Part shown: one piece after another, positions 1 to 7,527 of the stretch
How the letters are laid out: each line of letters begins with the position of its first letter
Numbering within the stretch: the stretch's first letter is position 1
Assembly (NCBI GenBank): GCA_964505265.1
Contig: CAZDGN010000013.1
Location: 1-48,602 of the forward strand
Source of the DNA: CAILUF01 sp964505265
Lineage (GTDB): Bacteria; Pseudomonadota; Alphaproteobacteria; Rickettsiales; UBA1997
Direction of reading: 5' to 3'
DNA: 48,602 nt
Position numbers and translations under genes: made by a program
Notes under the pieces: model-generated
Seen by the model: the letters and a program-made list of their open reading frames with translations, nothing else
Database searches by the model: none
What the model was told of the DNA's origin: nothing

Positions 1-338
1 ATCACTTGCACCGTCTCATCAGCCAATACTACTATAAATGGAACTTCGGTAAATTTCACAACTACATCAACTCCTTTAACTTGTAATGCAGGCTTTACCG
101 GTTCTCCAACTTATACTTGCACTGGAACAACTAATCCTGGAACTTTCACCGCAGGTGGAACTGCTTGCTCTCCAATCACTTGCACCGTCTCATCAGCCAA
201 TACTACTATAAATGGAACTTCGGTAAATTTCACAACTACATCAACTCCTTTAACTTGTAATGCAGGCTTTACCGGTTCTCCAACTTATACTTGCACTGGA
301 ACAACTAATCCTGGAACTTTCACCGCAGGTGGAACTGC
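1..338 (+). repeat. Tandem 174-bp coding repeat, identical at DNA level
   Basis: Bases 1-164 and 175-338 are identical base for base (period 174 bp, 58 codons). The copies diverge only at the end of the second unit (165 onward versus 339 onward). The first copy starts at the window edge, so the array probably continues upstream. Identity including third codon positions indicates recent duplication or active homogenisation. Each unit encodes Cys residues in the order TCTV, LTCNAGFTG, YTCTG, GTACSP. Confidence 0.95.
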
Positions 339-753
339 ATGTACCGCTTCCGGAGGTTCATTTACCCCAAATTGGAATGCTTGGACATCGGTTGGTTGCG
401 GCTCTTATTCTTACGATACTTCGAATAATTCAGTGGGTGTCATGGGTCCTGAAGGATGCGGAGGTCAATGGAGTTATTACTTTACTTATTTACCTGCTTG
501 GGCAACTAAAGTAACATTTAATTATCAATATTGCACGCAAGACTGGAATGCTTCATATGATCCAGGAAAATTATATGTAAATAACACTTGGTATGATGTA
601 TTTACTTCGGGATATGGTTACGGTAGTTGCTACTATGGTACTTGGACAAATTTTGCAGTTCAAGGTGGGACTGCCTTTGGTCCAGGTATATATTCAACTG
701 ATGGCTGTTGTGGTCGAGCTCAATTAAAATTCTATGATATTGTGGTTCAATAA
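1..753 (+). CDS. Secreted Cys-rich repeat protein, C-terminal part (5' end outside window)
   Basis: Frame 1 is open from the first base to a TAA at 751-753, so only the last 250 codons are visible. The sequence shows two copies of a 58-residue Cys-rich unit (residues 1-58 and 59 to about 114), then a C-terminal domain of about 135 residues rich in Trp, Tyr, Gly and Cys, with several WNA/WY aromatic pairs. Thr/Ser/Asn richness, even Cys spacing and absence of charge suggest an exported, disulfide-bonded surface protein. The C-terminal domain could be a jelly-roll or lectin-like fold, but I recognise no family. It lies 22 bp upstream of three prepilin-like genes on the same strand, so a role as pilus-associated adhesin is an inference. 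The N-terminus is unseen and might itself carry a prepilin or Sec signal. Confidence 0.75.
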   Translation: MTCTVSSANTTINGTSVNFTTTSTPLTCNAGFTGSPTYTCTGTTNPGTFTAGGTACSPITCTVSSANTTINGTSVNFTTTSTPLTCNAGFTGSPTYTCTGTTNPGTFTAGGTACTASGGSFTPNWNAWTSVGCGSYSYDTSNNSVGVMGPEGCGGQWSYYFTYLPAWATKVTFNYQYCTQDWNASYDPGKLYVNNTWYDVFTSGYGYGSCYYGTWTNFAVQGGTAFGPGIYSTDGCCGRAQLKFYDIVVQ

Positions 754-775
754 TTTAGATAATAAAATTATTAAA

Positions 776-1726
776 ATGTTGTTTTGGGAAACAAAAAAAT
801 TATTAGGAAAGAAATTGGCAAAAAAGACCAATAGTGCATATACTTTATTAGAATTATCAATTGTAATTGCCATCATGGCAGTAATGATGACGGGAGCAAT
901 TGGAATTTCGGTTTCCACTTTTAATAATACTAAAAAAATTGCTACTGAAATGAGGATTCGCCAACTATATAATGCAGTAGGAAAATTTTTATTAATAAAC
1001 AAAAGAATGCCTTGTCCTGCTAGACTAGACTTAACCATTAATGATAATAGCTATGGTGAAGAAGTTGGAAATGGTTCTGGTTGCTCAGGTTTTTCAGGGG
1101 TTTATCAAGGAAATAATGTTAATAATTTTTATGGAATGATTCCAATGAAATCACTTGGATTACCGCTGGAATTTGGAAGAGATGAATATGGTAGTAAAAT
1201 TTCTTATATAGTTGATGATCGTTTTACTAGAAGTTTTCAAGATGTGCCAAATTTTTCTAATCCAAGTTTTGGAACTGTTGCCAATTATGCAAGTGCTTTT
1301 AATATTCAAGAAAAGCCTCCTTCAACTGGAAAATTAAGTAGTGCAGGGGCAATAATGATAATTTTAAGTCATGGAAAAAATAAATTTGGGGCTTTTAATG
1401 AAAATTCTTTAACTCAAAATACACTTCCAGCTGATGCCGACGAATTAAGTAATTCTTATGTTGCAAATTTTGATAATAATTTTATTTTAAAATCTCTTAA
1501 TAGTGAAATTTTTGATGACATTATGATTTATAAAACAAGAAACCAACTGGTTGAAGAATTTAATGCATTTTATTTGATAGCCTGCGAAAATGCGGGCAGT
1601 CTTTTTGCTAATAAAAATGCTTATTATGGTCAAAATTTATTTGGAACTTGTGCCAATGGTATTGTTCCAGAGGTTTATTGCGATAAATATGGTAATTGGC
1701 ATATGATTAATGGTTGCACTAACTAA
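776..1726 (+). CDS. Large type IV prepilin-like (minor pilin/pseudopilin) protein A
   Basis: The 316-residue product has a basic leader, then a class III prepilin motif at about residues 21-29 (SA|YTLLELS) and a hydrophobic helix of about 20 residues, followed by a globular domain of about 270 residues. The conserved Glu at +5 is present; residue -1 is Ala rather than the usual Gly. The mature part carries the signature RMPCPARL and C-terminal Cys residues, all shared with the next two genes. I start at ATG 776 because it gives a normal leader; an in-frame upstream start at 734 would lie inside the previous gene. The stop overlaps the next ATG (TAATG). It is known that such proteins are inserted by Sec, cleaved by a prepilin peptidase and assembled by a T4P/T2SS machine; that this one is a minor or tip pilin is inferred from size. 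Confidence 0.7.
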   Translation: MLFWETKKLLGKKLAKKTNSAYTLLELSIVIAIMAVMMTGAIGISVSTFNNTKKIATEMRIRQLYNAVGKFLLINKRMPCPARLDLTINDNSYGEEVGNGSGCSGFSGVYQGNNVNNFYGMIPMKSLGLPLEFGRDEYGSKISYIVDDRFTRSFQDVPNFSNPSFGTVANYASAFNIQEKPPSTGKLSSAGAIMIILSHGKNKFGAFNENSLTQNTLPADADELSNSYVANFDNNFILKSLNSEIFDDIMIYKTRNQLVEEFNAFYLIACENAGSLFANKNAYYGQNLFGTCANGIVPEVYCDKYGNWHMINGCTN

Positions 1727-3057
1727 TGAATTTAAAAAAAAATATCAATTCAAAATATCTCACTGCTTTTAGTTTAATTGAAATGAGTGTTGTGTTGATT
1801 GTAATTTCTATTTTATTTGTTGGAACTTTTTCATCCTCATCAGTTGTAAATTCAGTTAGAACAAGCGTTTCTAAAGATAAACTTGAAGTAATTTATAGTT
1901 TACTGGGAAAGTTTTTAAAAAATAACAAAAGACTGCCCTGTCCTGCGAGTCTTGCTATAACAGTTTCTAATGCCAATTTTGGAAAAGAAGTCCGTAATCC
2001 ACTTGATAATAAATGCTCTGGATCTGGAATTTATGCATCAAATAACTCGGGTTTTTCAAATATAATAGTTGGTGCTATTCCAGTTAAGGATCTTGGAATA
2101 AATAATGATTTTGCCTATGATGCATTTGGAAATTTAGTTTTGTATTTTATTGACCAAAGATTTACTTATAATTATATTTCCAATATTTCTAATGATTTAA
2201 ATCTAAGTATTCCGAGCTTTGGAACTGCTAGTTTTAAGGATATTATGGTCATTAAAAATCGAAATTTAAAAGGTGAAGTTTTAATTAATTCCGATGTGAT
2301 GATGGTGTTGGTGAGTCATGGTGCCAATGGCTATGGCTCAATTAATGCCGCTGGAATTCAAAATCCACGTTCATCAATTTTAGAAGAGTTGGATAATGAT
2401 ATTAGCAACCTTAATTCATTAGATGGAACCGCTTCTTTTAACAGAACTTTTTATTCCAGCCATGAAAATAGTGATATTTTTGATGATATTATTTTGTTTA
2501 AAACTAGAAATGATTTTGTAGAAAATTTTGAAATGATGAGTATCATTCCTTGCAAAGGTAATGACTTAATCGACGATGCTTTTACCAAAACTTCGGTTTA
2601 TTATGGTCAGGTTATTGAGGCTTCAACCCAATGCCAAGTTAATGCCGAAGGGGTAAAGAGGACTAAAAAATGCGATGTGTTTGGAAGATGGATTGATTTA
2701 GTAAAAAATTGTCCAGGTGTAATAACTCAAACTTGTGAAGTTGGAGGAACTGGAGGTATGAAATCAAAAATTGTTGATTTAAATACCTCTGGAAATGATG
2801 GGGAGTGTAATTTGAATTATTCTGGATATTATTCTTGGAGTTGCAGTTTATCTGGTGGAAATGCAACTCCATCAATGACTAATAATTGTATCGCTTATTG
2901 TAGTTTTCCATCGACTAATGGAATGCAAGCAACAATATCCGCACCTGGAACCTCTGGGTCTGGAGGTTGTGAAACTGGTTATACTGGCTACTATGAATGG
3001 GAATGTAGCCAAATTGGCGAGGCAACAATTATAGGAAATTTTTGTTCAGTAAATTAA
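1726..3057 (+). CDS. Large type IV prepilin-like protein B with C-terminal Cys modules
   Basis: The 443-residue product is paralogous to its two neighbours. It has a leader with the prepilin motif TA|FSLIEMSVV at about residues 14-22, a hydrophobic N-terminal helix, and the signature RLPCPASL. After the shared domain it adds about 105 residues with two Cys-rich modules (around residues 335-390 and 390-440), each with the pattern C, then C-x3-Y-(S/T)-G-Y-Y-x-W-x-C. That resembles the module repeated in the protein ending at 753. This suggests the pilin-like protein displays the same type of binding module as the adjacent repeat protein (inference). It is translationally coupled to the gene before by TAATG, and the following gene starts 3 bp after its stop. 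Residue -1 of the cleavage site is Ala. Confidence 0.7.
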   Translation: MNLKKNINSKYLTAFSLIEMSVVLIVISILFVGTFSSSSVVNSVRTSVSKDKLEVIYSLLGKFLKNNKRLPCPASLAITVSNANFGKEVRNPLDNKCSGSGIYASNNSGFSNIIVGAIPVKDLGINNDFAYDAFGNLVLYFIDQRFTYNYISNISNDLNLSIPSFGTASFKDIMVIKNRNLKGEVLINSDVMMVLVSHGANGYGSINAAGIQNPRSSILEELDNDISNLNSLDGTASFNRTFYSSHENSDIFDDIILFKTRNDFVENFEMMSIIPCKGNDLIDDAFTKTSVYYGQVIEASTQCQVNAEGVKRTKKCDVFGRWIDLVKNCPGVITQTCEVGGTGGMKSKIVDLNTSGNDGECNLNYSGYYSWSCSLSGGNATPSMTNNCIAYCSFPSTNGMQATISAPGTSGSGGCETGYTGYYEWECSQIGEATIIGNFCSVN

Positions 3058-3060
3058 ATT

Positions 3061-4047
3061 ATGAAAAAACCAAAACCAAAATTAGGATATACAATAATTG
3101 AATTGTCAATTTCAATATTGATCATCTCATTGCTAATGGCGGGTTTATTTTCAGTTGCTACCGGAAGTGTAACTATTTCTAAAAAACGAAGCACCAATAT
3201 TAAAATGGAGCAAATTTATAAGGCTATAGGCACTTTTTTAATGGTTAATAAAAGACTCCCTTGCCCAGCTTCGCTTACAAAATCTTTTAATCAAGATGCG
3301 AATTACGGAAATGAAGTAAGGTCAAATAATAGCTGCGGAGGAAGTGCTGGGGTTTATCGATCAACCTCAAATACAAATTTATTTTTTGGAGCAATTCCCG
3401 CATCTTCTTTAAATCTTGACTCAAGTTTTGTAACTGATGATTTTGGTAATAAATTTGGTTATTTGATTGATGAGAGATTTACTAAAGATTATATCGCAAA
3501 CCCTGATGTTAATTTTTCTGTAAATAGCTTTGGAACAGCTTCAGCAATTAACGTTATCGACATTGTAGAAAATAAATCTCTTGCCAACAATTTAATTACA
3601 CTAACATCCGATGCAATTTTGGTTATTATAAGTTCTGGAGCAAATAAATTTGGCGGTTTTGATGCAATTAATGGATTGGCTAATATCGCTCCAACTGATT
3701 TTAGTGAACTAGAAAATAATATTTCCTCAATAAATGATTCATCTTCGCCTTCAACTGCGGTTTTTAATAATGATATAGTTATAAATGCTGATTTGAGCGA
3801 TATATATGACGATCAAGTTATTTATAAAACAAGAATTGATTTTATTAATGATTTTTTGGCAAGAAATTTAATTGGTTGCAAGGGTTCCGATATTGTTCCC
3901 GCAATTATAAGCTCTGGCTTTACTGCAAAATCTCTTTATTATGGTCAATTATTATATTCTGATACAGCCTGCTCAAATGGAGTTTATCGAATTTTAAAAT
4001 GTGATTTTGCAGGGGAGTGGAAAACTGTTCTCGGGACTTGTCCTTAA
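3061..4047 (+). CDS. Large type IV prepilin-like protein C
   Basis: The 328-residue product is the third paralogue. The short leader MKKPKPKLG is followed by YTIIELSIS, a canonical prepilin peptidase site (Gly at -1, Glu at +5), and a hydrophobic helix. The globular part has RLPCPASL, an FGAIP segment, and near the C-terminus YYGQLLYSDTACS ending in Cys-Pro. The same landmarks occur in the two genes upstream, so the trio arose by duplication. It is the last gene of the + strand unit and converges with the platform genes 25 bp away. Likely a minor pilin or pseudopilin; the major pilin, secretin, ATPase and prepilin peptidase are not in the window. Confidence 0.7.
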   Translation: MKKPKPKLGYTIIELSISILIISLLMAGLFSVATGSVTISKKRSTNIKMEQIYKAIGTFLMVNKRLPCPASLTKSFNQDANYGNEVRSNNSCGGSAGVYRSTSNTNLFFGAIPASSLNLDSSFVTDDFGNKFGYLIDERFTKDYIANPDVNFSVNSFGTASAINVIDIVENKSLANNLITLTSDAILVIISSGANKFGGFDAINGLANIAPTDFSELENNISSINDSSSPSTAVFNNDIVINADLSDIYDDQVIYKTRIDFINDFLARNLIGCKGSDIVPAIISSGFTAKSLYYGQLLYSDTACSNGVYRILKCDFAGEWKTVLGTCP

Positions 4048-4072
4048 ATATTAAAAGTTAAATAAATATATT

Positions 4073-4771
4073 TTACCTTTTTCTATTTCCTTCATATGCC
4101 TTGCCATCTACTACTTTGTTAGAGCTTAATATAAAAGTTTGATTAGGTTTTAAAGAAAATTCCACCTCAACTTGGTTTGCTGAATTAATTTTAGGTGCAT
4201 ATTCTTCGGATTTTTTACCAGACAAAATTTTCCATTTACTAATGCTTAATTTCCAAACAATTGTTACTTTATCTTGAGATAAATTTTTGAAAAATAATTC
4301 ATTATCTTCCTTATTTGAGCTTGCCATATATTTGGTTTCATTAATCCATAATGACCAACTTTGAGGAGAAAAAAACATAATTGAAGAAAGATAAATATAT
4401 GATTTAGCGTTTTCTTCAGAAGCTTCAGTATTTCTTAATTCCTCAGCTTGTTTTTTAGCCTCTTCATCGCTTTGTTTTGTTAGTTCTTCACCTTCCGGAA
4501 CAAAGGCTTGGTTATTGCGCATTGCTTCAATTGCATTTTCAATATTACTAAACTGTTCATCATCAAACATTAAAGATTTAATTTTTGAAGTAGAAAATAG
4601 TTCATCTATCGCCTTTTTGACTGCACTCGCTGAAATATCATTATTATTAACCTGTGAAATTTTATCTATATTAACCGATCTGTTAATTTCTTGATTGTTT
4701 TGAGATAGGGCTGAAGATATTAAATTTAAATATATTGTGATTAATAAAAAAATTAATTTTAAGTTTTTCAT
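4073..4771 (-). CDS. PilP/GspC-like periplasmic protein (pilus or T2SS alignment complex)
   Basis: The 232-residue product has a Sec-type signal (MKNLKLIFLLI, cleavable near ALSQ), a Gln/Glu/Lys-rich linker and a C-terminal domain of about 95 residues beginning at YLSSIMFFSPQSWSLW. That resembles the beta-rich homology region of PilP/GspC proteins, including a SSPxxW(S/T)xW segment and a late 'V-F-L-P-Q-T' strand. In those families this domain links the inner-membrane complex to the secretin. I choose ATG 4771, which starts the signal peptide one base after the upstream stop; a longer reading from 4828 would overlap the upstream gene. It is the last gene of a three-gene unit. The assignment rests on architecture and motif memory, so the family is moderately certain and the system type is not. 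Confidence 0.5.
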   Translation of the reverse strand: MKNLKLIFLLITIYLNLISSALSQNNQEINRSVNIDKISQVNNNDISASAVKKAIDELFSTSKIKSLMFDDEQFSNIENAIEAMRNNQAFVPEGEELTKQSDEEAKKQAEELRNTEASEENAKSYIYLSSIMFFSPQSWSLWINETKYMASSNKEDNELFFKNLSQDKVTIVWKLSISKWKILSGKKSEEYAPKINSANQVEVEFSLKPNQTFILSSNKVVDGKAYEGNRKR

Positions 4772-4772
4772 T

Positions 4773-5426
4773 TTATTGATTTGATTTATTTGATGTCGAA
4801 ACCAAAGGAGCTCCTTCTTTATAAACATACCAAGAAAATACTAGCTTAGACCTTACCGAGCCAAAAATTTTTCCAGTACTAATATCAAAATAATCTTTAA
4901 CCACATAATCCTTATCTTTAAAAATTTCAAACTTGGTTACAATTGGATAGCCATGGATTGTACTCATAACTTCGTTTGCAAATTGAATAGCTTTAACATC
5001 ATGATAGGCATTATATGTCAATTCAACAATCGTATAGAGTATCGAAATTGTTTCGTTTTTATAAATTGTCGGTGAATAGTTTTCTGGAACGCTTACCTTA
5101 AAAGTGGTATTGGATATTGAATATTTTTCTGCTAAATTATCTATTGCCTTCTTCATATCCTCGACCTTGATGCCAATCATAGATTTTTTTGACTCGTTAA
5201 TTTGAGACCATAATTGCATATATTTTTTATTTTCTAAAGACTTTTTTTCGATTTCTGAAGTTTTACTTTTGATGTTTGCGACATTCATGATAATGTTATC
5301 ATATTGCGACAAAAATGTACTATTTAAGTAAAAATACATAAATACAAGTGAGCCAATCAAAATTGCCATAATTAGAGCAAAAACTATACTTATTGTTAAT
5401 TGTTTTTTTAATTTATTTATTTTCAT
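4773..5426 (-). CDS. PilO/GspM-like inner-membrane protein
   Basis: The 217-residue product has a short cytoplasmic basic N-terminus, one transmembrane helix at about residues 13-36, a coiled-coil stretch (about 45-80) and a small alpha/beta C-terminal domain. This is the standard PilO/GspM bitopic layout, whose ferredoxin-like domain dimerises with PilN/GspL. ATG 5426 is preferred because GGAAA lies just upstream; the longer reading would need a TTG at 5447. It overlaps the preceding gene by 14 bp and sits one base from the next, so the three are co-translated. Primary sequence is too divergent to name; the call depends on gene order and topology. Confidence 0.5.
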   Translation of the reverse strand: MKINKLKKQLTISIVFALIMAILIGSLVFMYFYLNSTFLSQYDNIIMNVANIKSKTSEIEKKSLENKKYMQLWSQINESKKSMIGIKVEDMKKAIDNLAEKYSISNTTFKVSVPENYSPTIYKNETISILYTIVELTYNAYHDVKAIQFANEVMSTIHGYPIVTKFEIFKDKDYVVKDYFDISTGKIFGSVRSKLVFSWYVYKEGAPLVSTSNKSNQ

Positions 5427-7011
5427 TTTCCATTGGTTTGTCTTCAAAAATTTTTTTAGTTATTCTAAATTCAAAAGGAAAATCATAGTATTTTTGATTA
5501 AAATCAATATTTCTTGGAAGTTCGTTATATTTTATCTCGGAGTCGTTTATATTTTTTTTCATTTCAACGATAAATTTATCAAATTCCGTAAATAAAGTTT
5601 CGATATCTCCGCTTTTATTAATTAATTTTCCAGAAAAAATAGTTTCAATATAACTATTTTTTGTATTTGAATTGTGAGAATTAAAAGATGTTAAATTATA
5701 TACCATAGAATTAACTTTTATATCGAATTCCTTTGAAAACCCCATTTTTGAGTAAGTTTCAATAAAATTATATTTAATTAATGGTCCAAGAGACTCCTCA
5801 ACTCTACCAAAATCAGCAACTCTTTCGATACTAATTTCTTTGTCGCCTTGCTGAAAGTTTCCTTCCATTGAATTTTTTTTGACTTTAGCAAATTCATTTT
5901 GTGCTGTAATCATTTGATCTTGAGCTTTTTGAATTTTTTCGGTTATACTTATGTTGGTGTTATAAACAATAAAGGTAATAAAAAAAAGAATTAATATTAA
6001 AATAATATTAAAAAAATAACTCCCGATAATAATTAAATAAAGATTTTCATTATATTTAATTTTTGAATTAGTGAATTTAAGTATTTTATTAGAATTTATA
6101 AAAACAGTATTTAGCAAAATATCAAAATAATCATCTTCAATTTTTAAATTATTAAATTTTAACAAATCAGCTGAATTTCTTACGGTAAAATTACTAATAT
6201 TTAGCTCGACATTTTTGGATTTCATAATTTCAGAGCTTGCAGTTTCTGGAATTATATTAATTACTTCGAATTGCGATAGAGATAAATCTATATAAAGTCT
6301 TTTTAAATACTCAAAAGTGCTGTAAATATCTTGAAAGTATTTTTCACTGTAATTTGATTCATTAAAATTATAATTTACAACCCTAGTAAAAACTATGCTT
6401 GAATTGGAAAATACAATTTGCCTAGATCCTCCTGTTTTGGTTTGAATCACTAAACAAAAAATACTATTTTCTTTTAATTTTAAAACTGATTGATTCTTAA
6501 TGGTTGAAGTTGACTCAATAATTTTTTTGAAAAAATTAAAAGATTCAACGGGCAACATATAAATTCCAATTAATCGATTTGGTAATTCATAAATAAAATT
6601 TAACCAATTATTAATATTTTCTGATTTAGATGAGGTTATAAATAAGCAGTCAGTTTTCGAGCTGGAATCGCTTTTCTTAATTAAAGATCTTTTGGATTGA
6701 CTTTTATTGTTTTTTAAAACAATATAATTTTTTAAAGATTCTTTATCGCCATCTGATGCTAAATCTCTTTTGGCAATTTTATCTAAATCATATTGCCTCA
6801 TGGAAGGATAAGTCTTTTTTTTGTAGGTTTGGTCGATAGTGTCAAGAATTATATAAATTGGAAAACCTTTGTTTTTATTAAAAAAACTACTCAAATTTGG
6901 CTTATTATCATCGCTAATTTTGTCAACAAATTCTGATGTTACATTTTTGCCATTGTGCTTGGATATTATGGTGCCGTTATTTCCAATTAAAACTACAATG
7001 GCTTTAGACAT
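5413..7011 (-). CDS. GspL-like or PilM-PilN-fusion platform protein
   Basis: The 532-residue product has a cytoplasmic part of about 323 residues, one strong transmembrane helix at residues 324-350, a short coiled coil (about 355-380) and about 150 periplasmic residues. That matches GspL of type II secretion and BfpC or R64-PilO-type proteins of type IVb pili, in which an actin-like cytoplasmic domain that recruits the assembly ATPase is joined to a PilN-like periplasmic domain. The N-terminus (MSKAIVVLIGNNG) and the segment IYIILDTIDQ look like alternating strands, but I see no complete ATP-binding motif. It is the first gene of the unit with PilO-like and PilP-like genes. The assignment is inferred from topology and order. 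Confidence 0.5.
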   Translation of the reverse strand: MSKAIVVLIGNNGTIISKHNGKNVTSEFVDKISDDNKPNLSSFFNKNKGFPIYIILDTIDQTYKKKTYPSMRQYDLDKIAKRDLASDGDKESLKNYIVLKNNKSQSKRSLIKKSDSSSKTDCLFITSSKSENINNWLNFIYELPNRLIGIYMLPVESFNFFKKIIESTSTIKNQSVLKLKENSIFCLVIQTKTGGSRQIVFSNSSIVFTRVVNYNFNESNYSEKYFQDIYSTFEYLKRLYIDLSLSQFEVINIIPETASSEIMKSKNVELNISNFTVRNSADLLKFNNLKIEDDYFDILLNTVFINSNKILKFTNSKIKYNENLYLIIIGSYFFNIILILILFFITFIVYNTNISITEKIQKAQDQMITAQNEFAKVKKNSMEGNFQQGDKEISIERVADFGRVEESLGPLIKYNFIETYSKMGFSKEFDIKVNSMVYNLTSFNSHNSNTKNSYIETIFSGKLINKSGDIETLFTEFDKFIVEMKKNINDSEIKYNELPRNIDFNQKYYDFPFEFRITKKIFEDKPMENENK

Positions 7012-7104
7012 TTTTTTAGGTTTTTAAATTTAAAAATTAAAAAATTATTTTAATTAATATTTTTAAAGTTATATTTGTAAAGTTGCAACATTTAATCAAA
7101 TTTT

Positions 7105-7524
7105 ATGATATTAGGAATTGGAATTGATTTATTATTAAATTCGCGTTTAAAAAAATTACTTGAAAAATCACCGCAAGCGTTTTTAGAAAGAGTTTTTACC
7201 GTTAAAGAAATTGAAATTTATCAAAATAATTTTTCAAATAGAAAGCTTTTTTCTAAGCAGGAAATTGGACATTTGGCTAAAAGATTTTGTGCCAAAGAGG
7301 CTTTTTCTAAAGCGATTGGCACTGGAGTCGGAAGAGGAATAAATTTTAACGATATTGAAATTAAAAATGATAATTTAGGCAAGCCTTATATTGAAGTAAT
7401 AAATGATAAAATTTTTTTTTTGCAAAATCATTTTGATTGTAAAAAATTTAATATTCATTTGACTATTACCGACCAAAATTCAATATCTGGAGCGGTTGTA
7501 ATTATTGAAAAAATAACAGATTAG
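7105..7524 (+). CDS. acpS: Holo-[acyl-carrier-protein] synthase
   Basis: Transfers the 4'-phosphopantetheine arm of CoA to a serine of acyl carrier protein, activating fatty acid and lipid A synthesis in the cytoplasm. The 139-residue product starts MILGIGIDL, the usual AcpS opening with the Mg2+-binding Asp (residue 8). It contains FCAKEAFSKAIGTG (about 67-80), the second signature with the metal-binding Glu, then GxGxNFNDIEI. Length is typical or slightly long. gpsA follows after 3 bp and guaA after 2 bp more, so the three form one transcription unit. It diverges from the platform genes; the 93 bp between them is almost purely A/T. Confidence 0.93.
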   Translation: MILGIGIDLLLNSRLKKLLEKSPQAFLERVFTVKEIEIYQNNFSNRKLFSKQEIGHLAKRFCAKEAFSKAIGTGVGRGINFNDIEIKNDNLGKPYIEVINDKIFFLQNHFDCKKFNIHLTITDQNSISGAVVIIEKITD

Positions 7525-7527
7525 AAA

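Noticed and set aside
1..338. The regular repeat might be a CRISPR array.
   Set aside because: Units are 174 bp, adjacent, without spacers, and lie within a continuous reading frame encoding Cys-rich modules.
260..514. Leu-rich ORF in another frame over the repeats.
   Set aside because: It is a shadow of the main frame, which runs uninterrupted from base 1 to 753 and encodes a coherent Cys-rich protein.
776..4047. The three prepilin-like genes as a single frameshifted gene.
   Set aside because: Each has its own leader, cleavage motif and full set of conserved landmarks, so they are tandem paralogues.
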